Source: JBASRP01 sp044866075
GTDB lineage: Bacteria; Actinomycetota; AC-67
NCBI GenBank assembly: GCA_044866075.1
Contig: JBIOTQ010000010.1
Span: 1-37,818, forward strand
Direction: 5' to 3'
Length of the DNA stretch: 37,818 nt
The notes beneath the pieces are model-generated. The model had not been told where the DNA came from. It did no database searches and was given only the letters and a program-made list of their open reading frames with translations. Numbering within the stretch: position 1 is the first letter of the stretch; every line of letters starts with the position of its first letter. Below are positions 1-6,882 of the stretch, in pieces. The position numbers and the translations under genes are program-made.

Positions 1-848
1 CCGGTGTCCTCCGTCGGGAACGGCCCCGACCCGACGCGCGTGACGTATGCCTTCGTGACGCCGATGACGCGGCCGAACTCGCGCGGCCCCACGCCGCCGC
101 CGGTCGACGCGCCGCCGGCGACCGGGCTCGACGACGTCACGAACGGATACGTCCCGTGATCGACGTCGAGCAAGGTTCCCTGCGCGCCCTCGAACAGCAC
201 GTGCTTGTCGTCGCGCAACGCCCGCCAGATGATGAGCGCGGTGTCGGAGATGAACGACGCCAGCCGTTCCGCGTAGCCCTCGTACTGCTCGATGATCTGC
301 TTCGCGTCGAGAGGAAGCCGATTGTAGACCTTCGTTAAGACCGCGTTCTTCTCTTTGAGGGCGACCTCGAGCTTCTGCGCGAAGATCTTCATGTCGAGCA
401 TGTCCTGCACGCGCAGGCCGATGCGGGCCGCCTTGTCGCCGTATGCCGGCCCGATCCCGCGGCGGGTCGTGCCGAGCTTCGAGCGCCCGAGGAAGCGCTC
501 GGTGACCTTATCCAGCTCCTGGTGGTACGGCATGATCAGATGCGCGTTGCCGCTGACGAGGAGCCGCTCGCACGAGATGCCCTGCGCGGCGAGCGCGTCG
601 ATCTCCTCGAGAAGCGTCGCCGGATCGACGACCACACCGTCGCCGATCACCGGCACGACGTCTTGCCGAAGGATGCCACTCGGAACGAGGTGGAGCGCCA
701 GCCTCACGTCGCCGGCGACGACCGTGTGTCCCGCGTTGTTGCCGCCCTGGTAGCGGACGATGTAGTCGACCTCGGGGGCCAGAAGGTCGGTGATCTTGCC
801 TTTGCCTTCGTCGCCCCACTGCGCGCCGACGAGCACGGAAGCGGGCAT
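1..848 (-). CDS. purA: Adenylosuccinate synthetase, 3'-truncated by the window edge
   Basis: PurA joins IMP and aspartate using GTP to form adenylosuccinate, the first committed step from IMP to AMP, in the cytosol. The translation opens MPASVLVGAQWGDEGKGK: the GDEGKGK phosphate loop lies at residues 12-18 with catalytic Asp13, and NNAGHTV places the catalytic His at 41, both the classical positions. Further family blocks seen are GTTRRGIGPAYGDKAARIGLR and LFEGAQGTLLDVDHGTYPFVTSS. About 282 codons are present of a usual length near 430, so the C-terminal third lies beyond base 1. The ATG at 848 follows a GGAGG separated by about 11 bases. The gene is divergent from the DUF2630 gene. A strong 8-bp inverted repeat sits about 40 bases upstream of the start, but nothing ties it to purine control. 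Confidence 0.97.
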   Translation of the reverse strand, partial: MPASVLVGAQWGDEGKGKITDLLAPEVDYIVRYQGGNNAGHTVVAGDVRLALHLVPSGILRQDVVPVIGDGVVVDPATLLEEIDALAAQGISCERLLVSGNAHLIMPYHQELDKVTERFLGRSKLGTTRRGIGPAYGDKAARIGLRVQDMLDMKIFAQKLEVALKEKNAVLTKVYNRLPLDAKQIIEQYEGYAERLASFISDTALIIWRALRDDKHVLFEGAQGTLLDVDHGTYPFVTSSSPVAGGASTGGGVGPREFGRVIGVTKAYVTRVGSGPFPTEDT

Positions 849-885
849 GTTTCAGCGTCCCTCCGACGTTGGGTAGGCGTGCGTG

Positions 886-907
886 GCCCGGGCATGACGG
901 CCCGGGC
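886..907. repeat. Perfect 8-bp inverted repeat between purA and the DUF2630 gene
   Basis: GCCCGGGC at 886-893 recurs at 900-907 with six bases (ATGACG) between. Each arm is itself palindromic, so the pair reads both as a direct repeat and as an 8-bp stem with a 6-base loop. It lies 38-59 bases upstream of the purA start, in the shared divergent region. It could be a leader hairpin of purA or a twin operator half-site; nothing in the sequence decides between them. Confidence 0.45.
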
Positions 908-1013
908 GGCGAGGCCGAGACGAAGCGGATCTCAACGGGTCAGGGGGACGCCGTGCGCCCGCCCGAGTATATCCGGCGTAGGCTGCTGGGGCCGCGGCTT
1001 TCGGAGGTGTCCG

Positions 1014-1256
1014 ATGGACGATCAGAAGATCCTTGAGCAGATCAACAAACTTGCCGAGGAGGAGCACGCGCTCTGGAAGAAGGAGTCCGAGGAAGGTGTC
1101 TCCGGCAATGAAAGCGCCCGGCTCAAGAAGCTAGAGGAGACGCTCGACCAGTGCTGGGATCTCCTCCATCAGCGCCGGGCCCGGCGCGCCGCCGGACAGG
1201 ATCCGAGCGGCGCGACAGTGCGCCCTGTCGCGGAGGTCGAGGGGTACCAGGGCTAG
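1014..1256 (+). CDS. DUF2630 family small helical protein
   Basis: This 80-residue acidic, cytosolic protein starts MDDQKILEQINKLAEEEHAL and resembles the actinobacterial DUF2630 family in length and in its N-terminal (M)DDxxIL-xxIxxLxxEEH pattern. The first 55 residues are charged heptad-like helix with few bulky residues, and the last 25 are a loose Ala/Gly/Pro tail. The family has no assigned biochemical role that I know of. GGAGGT at 1002-1007 lies six bases before the ATG, which fixes the start. The gene converges on the dodecin gene with only three bases between stops, so the two probably share termination signals. Family assignment rests on recalled pattern, not a profile search. Confidence 0.85.
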   Translation: MDDQKILEQINKLAEEEHALWKKESEEGVSGNESARLKKLEETLDQCWDLLHQRRARRAAGQDPSGATVRPVAEVEGYQG

Positions 1257-1259
1257 GCG

Positions 1260-1463
1260 TTAGCGCTCGAGCCGGAAACGGATCCGGACGTGCGTGTGGT
1301 ACTCCTTGATCTTGTCGCCGTCGACGACCGCGGAGGTCTCCAGGACTTCCATGCCTTCGATCCCGCGCAGGGTTTTCGCGGCTTCCGCCAGCGCAGCTTG
1401 CGCGGCGTCGCGCCATGATTCGGTCGACACGCCGACGAGATCGATGGTCTTGATGACCGCCAC
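1260..1463 (-). CDS. Dodecin-type flavin-binding protein
   Basis: The product (67 residues, MAVIKTIDLVGVSTESWRDA at the start) matches the dodecin family: a short beta strand, one helix (the SWRDAAQAALAEAAKTL stretch), then two long strands ending YHTHVRIRFRLE. Dodecins form hollow dodecamers that bind flavins such as riboflavin or FMN, or CoA, and are thought to buffer free flavin. The stacking Trp of the family is visible in SESW-like STESW. I place the start at the GTG at 1463 because AGGAGG lies seven bases upstream. A longer form from GTG at 1472 adds only three residues and would overlap that ribosome-binding site. Length fits the usual 65-70 residues. Confidence 0.9.
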   Translation of the reverse strand: MAVIKTIDLVGVSTESWRDAAQAALAEAAKTLRGIEGMEVLETSAVVDGDKIKEYHTHVRIRFRLER

Positions 1464-1581
1464 GCCGCCCACCTCCTGGTCCGGTTCTGCTCTGTCTTGG
1501 CGGCCACGTCCGTGGCCGGCGGCTCAATCCTATTCAAGCGCCGGAGTTGAACGCACCTCGAGCGCCCGCTTGACTGGCGCC

Positions 1582-2424
1582 GTGACCTTCTCGATCGTGG
1601 CGCGCGACGGCGAGTCCTTCGGCGTCGCCGTCGCCTCGAAGTTCCTCGCGGTCGGCGCGCTGGTCCCTTGGGCGCACCCGCACGCCGGCGCGATCGCGAC
1701 GCAGGCTCTCGCGAACATCTCCTACGGTCCGCGCGGACTCTCGCTGCTGTCGGCGGGGCGCTCGGCCGATGAGGTCGTCAAGGTCCTCACCGATCCCGAT
1801 CCCGAGAAGGAAAAGCGGCAGCTCGGTGTTGTCGACGCGCAGGGCACCGCCGAATCATTCACCGGCCGCGAGTGCATCGACTGGGCCGGCGGAACCCTCG
1901 GCGAGGGATACGCGGTACAGGGAAACATCCTCAAAGGGCCCGGCGTGGTCACCGCGATGGCCGAAGCGTTCGAGCGCACGGCGGGGGATCTCGCCACGCG
2001 TCTGGTGTCGGCGCTGGCCGCCGGAGACGGCGCGGGCGGCGACCGACGCGGACGTCAATCGGCAGCGCTCTACGTGGTCGCGCCCAACGGCGGCTACGGA
2101 GGAACGACGGACGTCGTCGCGGATCTCCGCGTCGACGATCACAAGCAGCCTGTGCGCGAGCTCGCACGGCTGTTCGACACGCACCGCGTTCTCTTCACGA
2201 AACCGACCGCCGATGACCTCGTGAAGATCACGAAGACCCTCGGCCGGGAGATCGACGCCGCTCTGAAGGCCATCGGCCACCTCGAGCCGAAAGGCGATCG
2301 CGGGAAGGCGCTCGAGCGGTTCGCCGGCTGGGAGAACCTCGAGGAGCGCATCGTCGACGGCGACCGCATCGACCGCCACGTTCTCGCGGCACTGCGCGAC
2401 GCGGCCGCGAAGGCGCGCCGGTGA
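1582..2424 (+). CDS. DUF1028 family protein (Ntn-hydrolase-like)
   Basis: The 280-residue product begins MTFSIVARDGESFGVAVASK, the standard opening of DUF1028 proteins. These are annotated as having an Ntn-hydrolase-like fold and of uncertain substrate. Internal family-like blocks include GPRGLSLLSAGRSADEVV and YAVQGNILKGPGVV, and GGYGGTTDVVADLRVDDH in the second half. The C-terminal 70 residues form a helical extension that many family members carry. I chose GTG at 1582 because it gives the family N-terminus; a TTG at 1570 would add four residues and neither has a strong ribosome-binding site. The stop overlaps the GTG of the following acetyltransferase gene by four bases (GTGA), so the two are translationally coupled. 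Confidence 0.85.
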   Translation: MTFSIVARDGESFGVAVASKFLAVGALVPWAHPHAGAIATQALANISYGPRGLSLLSAGRSADEVVKVLTDPDPEKEKRQLGVVDAQGTAESFTGRECIDWAGGTLGEGYAVQGNILKGPGVVTAMAEAFERTAGDLATRLVSALAAGDGAGGDRRGRQSAALYVVAPNGGYGGTTDVVADLRVDDHKQPVRELARLFDTHRVLFTKPTADDLVKITKTLGREIDAALKAIGHLEPKGDRGKALERFAGWENLEERIVDGDRIDRHVLAALRDAAAKARR

Positions 2425-3101
2425 GCGACGCGCCGGTCGACCGCGGATTCATCGGCGGACGAACCGCGATCCTGACGACGCGTGACGGAACGCGTATCCG
2501 TATCCGGCCGATCGTGCCCGAGGATCGCGAGCTGCTCCGCCAGGGCTACGAGGAGCTCTCCGAGGAGTCGCGCTACCGCCGGTTCATGGGACTGAAGAAG
2601 CTGACCGACGCGGACCTCGATTACCTCACCCAGATCGACTACAAGGATCACTTCGCGTGGATCGCGTTCGCGCACGACGAACACCCGGAACACGCGATCG
2701 GCGTCGCGCGATACGTGCGCAGCAAAGACAACCCCGAGGAGGCGGAGGCCGCGGTCACCGTCCTGGACGCGTACCAGAACCGCGGCATCGGCACGCTCCT
2801 CCTCGAGGCGCTCGCCGCCGTCGCCCTCGAGAACGGCATCAAGCGCTTCATCGGCTACCTGCTCGTCGACAACCGTCCGATGCACGACGTGCTCCGCCAC
2901 CTGGGAGCGAAGCTGGCCGTCGACTCACCCGGCGTCGAACGCATGGAAGTGGACCTTCCCGAGCGCCTCGGCGATCTGAGGCTCACGCCGATCTATCGCG
3001 TGCTGCGCGCGGTCGCCCGCGGTGAGGCGCCGCCGCCGAGCATGCCCCAGGCGTCGGGACCGCCTCCGGCCGGCCGCGTCGGAATTGACAACCAGGGGTG
3101 A
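2421..3101 (+). CDS. GNAT family N-acetyltransferase
   Basis: This 226-residue cytosolic protein carries one GNAT domain at about residues 20-190. The N-terminal strand and helix region reads RIRIRPIVPEDRELLRQGYE. The acetyl-CoA pyrophosphate loop is QNRGIGTLL at 119-127, and DNRPM at 150-154 marks the following strand and helix. The similarity of the opening to the stand-alone and fused Pat-like acetyltransferases (RYRRFMG block at 51-57) suggests a protein or small-molecule N-acetyltransferase, but the substrate cannot be read from sequence. The last 35 residues are Pro/Gly-rich and probably disordered. It is coupled to the DUF1028 gene by a GTGA overlap, so the pair may act in one pathway. 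Confidence 0.88.
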   Translation: MSDAPVDRGFIGGRTAILTTRDGTRIRIRPIVPEDRELLRQGYEELSEESRYRRFMGLKKLTDADLDYLTQIDYKDHFAWIAFAHDEHPEHAIGVARYVRSKDNPEEAEAAVTVLDAYQNRGIGTLLLEALAAVALENGIKRFIGYLLVDNRPMHDVLRHLGAKLAVDSPGVERMEVDLPERLGDLRLTPIYRVLRAVARGEAPPPSMPQASGPPPAGRVGIDNQG

Positions 3102-3145
3102 CTCGATACCCAATCTGGGGAACAACCTCGACCGAGGAGGTTCCT

Positions 3146-4171
3146 TTGGCCACCACAAAGCAGCTTCAGCAGGTCGCCCGCGCTCTCGTCGCCCCCGGCA
3201 AGGGCATCCTCGCGGCCGACGAGTCCACCGGCTCCATCCAGAAGCGCCTCGAGTCCGTCGGCGTGGAGTCGACCGAGGAGAACCGCCGCGCCTACCGGGA
3301 CATGCTCTTCACCACGAAGGGTGCCGGCGAGTTCATCTCCGGCGTCATCATGTTCGACGAGACGATCCGCCAATCGGCGAGCGACGGCACACCTTTCGTA
3401 AAGATCCTCGACGCGGCCGGCATCATCCCCGGCATCAAGGTGGACACCGGCGCGAAGCCGCTGGCGAAGTCGCCGGACGAAACGGTGACGGAGGGCCTCG
3501 ACGGCCTGCGCCCGCGGCTCATCGAGTACCGCGAGATCGGCGCCAAGTTCACCAAGTGGCGCGCCGTGATCGACATCAAGGGCGACGCCATCCCGTCGCG
3601 CTACGCGCTCGACGTCAACGCCCACGCGCTCGCGCGCTACGCGGCATTGTGTCAGGACGAAGGTCTCGTACCCATCGTCGAGCCCGAAGTACTGATGGAC
3701 GGCGACCACGACATCGACCGCTGCTTCGCGGTCACGTGCGACACGCTCACGACTGTCTTCAACGAATTGTACGACCAGCGCGTGGAGTTCGAAGGCATGC
3801 TCCTCAAGCCGAACATGGTCGTCCCCGGCAAGAAGAGCAAGAAGCAGGTCGACCACCAGACGATCGCCGAGATGACGATCGCCGCTTTGCGCCGGTGCGC
3901 GCCGGCCGCGGTCCCCGGCGTCGTGTTCCTCTCCGGCGGCATGTCGGATGAGGACGCGACCGCGCGGCTCAACGAGATGAACAAGCTCGGCCCCCACCCG
4001 TGGGAGCTGTCGTTCTCGTACGGGCGCGCGCTGCAGGCGCCGACGCTCAAGGCGTGGAAGGGCGAGCCGGCGAACGTCGAGGAGGGGCAGCGCCTCTTCT
4101 ACCACCGCGCGAAGATGAACTCGCTCGCGCGCACGGGGAAGTACTCGGCGGACATGGAGACGGCGGCCTAG
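3146..4171 (+). CDS. Class I fructose-bisphosphate aldolase
   Basis: The 341-residue enzyme cleaves fructose 1,6-bisphosphate to glyceraldehyde 3-phosphate and dihydroxyacetone phosphate by a Schiff-base mechanism. It is of the animal/plant aldolase type: KGILAADESTGSIQKR at about 19-34, IIPGIKVD at 93-100, TKWRAVI at 136-142, VPIVEPEVLMDGDHDI at 175-190, and LLKPNMV with the Schiff-base Lys at 221. FLSGGMSDEDAT and FSYGRALQ follow. I place the start at TTG 3146 because AGGAGG ends five bases before it and the protein then begins MATTKQLQQVARAL as relatives do. An in-frame GTG at 3098 overlaps the upstream stop and would add 16 unconserved residues. Most bacteria use class II enzymes, but class I copies of this type are scattered among actinobacteria. 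Confidence 0.95.
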   Translation: MATTKQLQQVARALVAPGKGILAADESTGSIQKRLESVGVESTEENRRAYRDMLFTTKGAGEFISGVIMFDETIRQSASDGTPFVKILDAAGIIPGIKVDTGAKPLAKSPDETVTEGLDGLRPRLIEYREIGAKFTKWRAVIDIKGDAIPSRYALDVNAHALARYAALCQDEGLVPIVEPEVLMDGDHDIDRCFAVTCDTLTTVFNELYDQRVEFEGMLLKPNMVVPGKKSKKQVDHQTIAEMTIAALRRCAPAAVPGVVFLSGGMSDEDATARLNEMNKLGPHPWELSFSYGRALQAPTLKAWKGEPANVEEGQRLFYHRAKMNSLARTGKYSADMETAA

Positions 4172-4177
4172 CGACCG

Positions 4178-4603
4178 CTACTGACGCCTGTCGCGCACGG
4201 CCATCGTCACGCGTCCGGACGCGATCATTTTGCCGGTCTCGACGTGCGTCAGATCGACGTTCCAGACGTGCGTCGATTTACCGAGATGCACCGGGGTCGC
4301 GACGCCCCGGATCGTCCCATCACGCGACGTTCCGAGGAAGTGCGTCGTTTGCTGTTGGCCCATCACGACGCGCTCGGGCCATCCGGCCACGCCGGCGGCG
4401 CCGATCGACGCGAGGGTCTCGATCAACGAGCACGACGCGCCGCCGTGCAACCAGCCGTCGGGTTGCGTGTTCCCTGCGACGGGCATCGTCGCGACGACGC
4501 GTTCCTTGGTCCATTCCTCGATCTCGATGCCGAGCTTGTGGCCGTACTCGGGCATGGATTCGTTCATCGACTCCACGGCGTTCGCGGGCAGCTCGGCTGT
4601 CAT
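4178..4603 (-). CDS. Hotdog-fold thioesterase, PaaI/MenI-like
   Basis: The 141-residue protein is a single hotdog domain. GNTQPDGWLHGGASCSLIET (residues 44-63) is the diagnostic block: HGG at 53-55 lies at the central helix and Glu62 is the likely catalytic acid. This block most resembles acyl-CoA thioesterases of the 1,4-dihydroxy-2-naphthoyl-CoA hydrolase (MenI/YdiI) and PaaI groups. GTIRGVATPVHLGKSTHVW and the final strand GRVTMAVRDR complete the fold. It would hydrolyse an aromatic or long-chain acyl-CoA in the cytosol; no menaquinone gene is nearby to settle which. It converges on the aldolase gene with six bases between stops. Confidence 0.88.
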   Translation of the reverse strand: MTAELPANAVESMNESMPEYGHKLGIEIEEWTKERVVATMPVAGNTQPDGWLHGGASCSLIETLASIGAAGVAGWPERVVMGQQQTTHFLGTSRDGTIRGVATPVHLGKSTHVWNVDLTHVETGKMIASGRVTMAVRDRRQ

Positions 4604-4679
4604 GCACTGATGCTAGCGAGTAGCGCAAGCGGGAAGCGACCCGCGCTCCGATAATGCCGTCACGTGCGCGTCCGAGGGG

Positions 4680-5091
4680 GTGCGGCCTCCACCACTCCCT
4701 GCGCCATACAAAGGACCGAGCCGTGTCCGGCGTCTCGTTGTCGTCGGCGTCATCGTCGTCCTTGTCGCTCTATGGGCCCTCGGGATGGTCGCGTACATCA
4801 ACCATCGCGACCCGGAGTTCTTCTCCGACGAGACGTTCCTAGCGAAGGCCAACGCGGCCTGCGCGAAAGCGCGATCTTCATCGGGTCCCGATCACATCCG
4901 TCGATGCGGAAGGCAAGGAACGGTGGCTCTCTGAGCTCGACCGCTTCATCGCCGTGGGGCCACGCTACGCAGCCGCAATCCGCAGCGGCGATCAGGATCG
5001 GATCACTCGCGTGGGCAACGAGGGCGACGAGTCCAATTACTGGTTCAACGCGACCGCGCGCGAAAACGATATGAAGGACTGCGTGTTCTAG
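4680..5091 (+). pseudogene. Small membrane-anchored protein, apparently frameshifted
   Basis: From GTG 4680 the reading frame gives a basic Pro-rich start, one transmembrane helix (about residues 18-41, RLVVVGVIVVLVALWALGMV), then FFSDETFLAKANAACAKAR. After that it loses sense and stops at 4934. A different frame, open from 4843 to the TAG at 5089-5091, continues a coherent sequence: ITSVDAEGKERWLSELDRF, YAAAIRSGDQDRI and NATARENDMKDCVF. Joining the two with a one-base slip at roughly 4870-4900 gives a protein of about 136 residues with one membrane helix and an exported part holding two cysteines. The break is either a real inactivating frameshift or a one-base sequence error. I do not recognise a named family. 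The aldo/keto reductase gene follows 16 bases later. Confidence 0.6.
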
Positions 5092-5107
5092 CAGTAGGCT
5101 CCGCCCG

Positions 5108-6049
5108 ATGCGATCACGGAAGCTCGGCAAGAACGGCCCCGAGATATCGGTCGTCGGCTTCGGAACCTGGGCGGCCGGCGGCGACATGTGGGGCAAGATC
5201 CAGGACGACGAGGTGATCGCCGCGATGCGCCGCGCGTTCGACCTCGGCGTCACGTGGGTCGACACCGCCGACGCCTACGGAGACGGCCACGCCGAAGAGC
5301 TCGTCGCCGAAGCCGTCGAGGGACGCGACGACATCCTCGTCGCGACCAAGGTGGGGTTCCGGCCCGAGGGCGGATTCTCGCTCGCGCCGAAATACATCCG
5401 CACCGCGTGCGAGCGCTCGCTCAAGCGCCTGCGCACCGACGTGATCGACCTCTATCAGTTCCATTGGCCGGCCGACCGCAAGACGCCGATCGACGAGTCG
5501 TGGGCGGCCATGGCTCAGCTCCAGGATGAGGGAAAGGTTCGTAACGTCGGCGTCTCCAATTTCTGGGTGAAACACCTCCAACTGTGCGAACCGATACGGC
5601 ACGTCGATTCCCTACAACCCGAGTACTCGATGCTTCACCGCCCGGTGGAAGAGGAGGTCATCCCGTGGTGCCGCGAGCACGGCACCGGCATCGTCACCTA
5701 TGGCTCGCTCGCGTACGGGCTTCTGACCGGGAAGTTCAATGCCGACGCCACGTTCGAGAAAGAGGACTGGCGGTCGGGCTCGATGGGCATCAGCTACTAC
5801 GATCGGCTGTTCGCGCCCGACGTCTTCCCGAAGAATCTCGCCACCGTCGAACGCCTGAAGGAAGTGGCATCCGGCCTCGGCATCACAGTGGCGCAGCTGG
5901 CAATCGCGTGGCTGCTGCGCGACGACACGATCACGAGCGCGATCGCCGGCGCGAAACGCCCGTCGCAGATCGAAGAGACGGCCGGCGCCGGCGACGTCGT
6001 CCTCGACGACGCGACGCTGAAAGACATCGAGGAGATCCTCGGCCCCTGA
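5108..6049 (+). CDS. Aldo/keto reductase
   Basis: The 313-residue cytosolic NADPH-dependent oxidoreductase has a TIM barrel of the AKR superfamily. The catalytic tetrad is visible: Asp52 and Tyr57 in WVDTADAYGDG, Lys81 in LVATKVGF, and His119 in LYQFHWPA. NVGVSNFW lies on strand 6 and SLAYGLLTGKF, typical of AKR families 11-13 (YghZ/general stress protein 69 type), near 200-212. The cofactor-binding end reads SAIAGAKRPSQIEE. Substrates of such enzymes are varied aldehydes and ketones; none can be assigned here. The stop overlaps a small downstream reading frame that seems to start at CTG 6046, so the two are probably cotranscribed. Confidence 0.95.
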   Translation: MRSRKLGKNGPEISVVGFGTWAAGGDMWGKIQDDEVIAAMRRAFDLGVTWVDTADAYGDGHAEELVAEAVEGRDDILVATKVGFRPEGGFSLAPKYIRTACERSLKRLRTDVIDLYQFHWPADRKTPIDESWAAMAQLQDEGKVRNVGVSNFWVKHLQLCEPIRHVDSLQPEYSMLHRPVEEEVIPWCREHGTGIVTYGSLAYGLLTGKFNADATFEKEDWRSGSMGISYYDRLFAPDVFPKNLATVERLKEVASGLGITVAQLAIAWLLRDDTITSAIAGAKRPSQIEETAGAGDVVLDDATLKDIEEILGP

Positions 6050-6447
6050 GCCTCTTCCGCCGCAAGCTCGCCGACCCCGAGATCTCCGCCGCGCGCGACG
6101 GTTTCCGCCGCGTGGTCGCGGAGCTCGACGCCGCGCAACGCGCGCTCCTCGCGTCGGTGCCGACCTCGCGCGACGAGGGAGTTCCGCTGCGCGAGGCGCT
6201 CGACGATTTCCTCGGCGGTCTCGAGCGTGCGGACGCGCTGATGTCCGCGTGGCGCACGGGCAAGACGGAAACCATATGGCTGCGTTGCGCGGATGCGATC
6301 GGTCAGTCGCGCGCCGAAGCGGAACGCCTGCGCGATGAGGCCGAAGCGACATTGGGGTTTGAGACTCTCAACGCACGGCTGGGAGACGTGATCGCACCTC
6401 TGGAGGAACTAGCGGACGCCGCCCCCGAGATCAGGCAGCTGCGGTAA
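6046..6447 (+). CDS. Uncharacterised helical protein coupled to the aldo/keto reductase gene
   Basis: This frame encodes about 133 residues of charged, Ala/Leu/Glu/Arg-rich sequence (LFRRKLADPEISAARDGFRR, then FLGGLERADALMSAWRTG) predicted to be almost all helix, with no membrane segment. Third codon positions are overwhelmingly G or C, the same bias as neighbouring real genes. The frame runs without stop through the reductase gene. The only start at the junction is CTG 6046, which overlaps the reductase TGA as CTGA; an internal GTG about 60 bases later is the alternative. I do not recognise a family. The last 17 bases overlap the end of the convergent membrane-protein gene. Confidence 0.6.
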   Translation: MSLFRRKLADPEISAARDGFRRVVAELDAAQRALLASVPTSRDEGVPLREALDDFLGGLERADALMSAWRTGKTETIWLRCADAIGQSRAEAERLRDEAEATLGFETLNARLGDVIAPLEELADAAPEIRQLR

Positions 6448-6847
6448 CGGAGGCCTGCGCGCGCCGCATCTCGAGCAATCCCACGGCCCCGAAGATCACG
6501 CCCATCGCGACCTCGGCCAGCATGACGGACCACGAGTACGCGTCGAGCGAGAGGCTCGGATACGGATCGCTGAACACGCCCCAGTTGGGCAGGATGTGCG
6601 CTGCGGTCACCGCGACCGCTGTGTAGAAGCCGACGACCGGCGCGACGACCGGCGCCTTCGGATGACGCTTGACGGTCAGCCACAGCGGCGCCACGGCGAT
6701 CAAGCCGAGGAATGACCCGCCGGCGAGCACACCGACCGACAGGCGGCCGGTGCCCTGGCGGATGTGATCGAGGGTGTGCAGCACCATGGCCGCGATGAAG
6801 GCCAAGTGCGCGACGAGAAGCCGATTGCCGCCCTTCACGTAGGACAT
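6431..6847 (-). CDS. Four-helix integral membrane protein of unknown function
   Basis: The 138-residue product has four predicted membrane helices, roughly LLVAHLAFIAAMVLHTL (10-26), VGVLAGGSFLGLIAVAPLWL (38-57), VVAPVVGFYTAVAVTAAHIL (67-86) and a last one around SVMLAEVAMGVIFGAVGLLE (107-126). His26, Asp29 and His30 at the end of helix 1 (LHTLDHIRQG) and HILPNWG after helix 3 are the polar features. This His-containing pattern occurs in small actinobacterial membrane proteins with no assigned role. ATG 6847 is taken as start; a GTG at 6865 would add six residues and has no ribosome-binding site. It is divergent from the FAD oxidase gene, with only 35 bases between starts. Confidence 0.75.
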   Translation of the reverse strand: MSYVKGGNRLLVAHLAFIAAMVLHTLDHIRQGTGRLSVGVLAGGSFLGLIAVAPLWLTVKRHPKAPVVAPVVGFYTAVAVTAAHILPNWGVFSDPYPSLSLDAYSWSVMLAEVAMGVIFGAVGLLEMRRAQASVTAAA

Positions 6848-6882
6848 TCTAGACTGTGCTTCCACGCGCGAGGAGGCCCGAC

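Noticed and set aside
3022..3951. Arg-rich plus-strand frame overlapping the aldolase
   Set aside because: Frame-shifted shadow of the aldolase gene; no family features.
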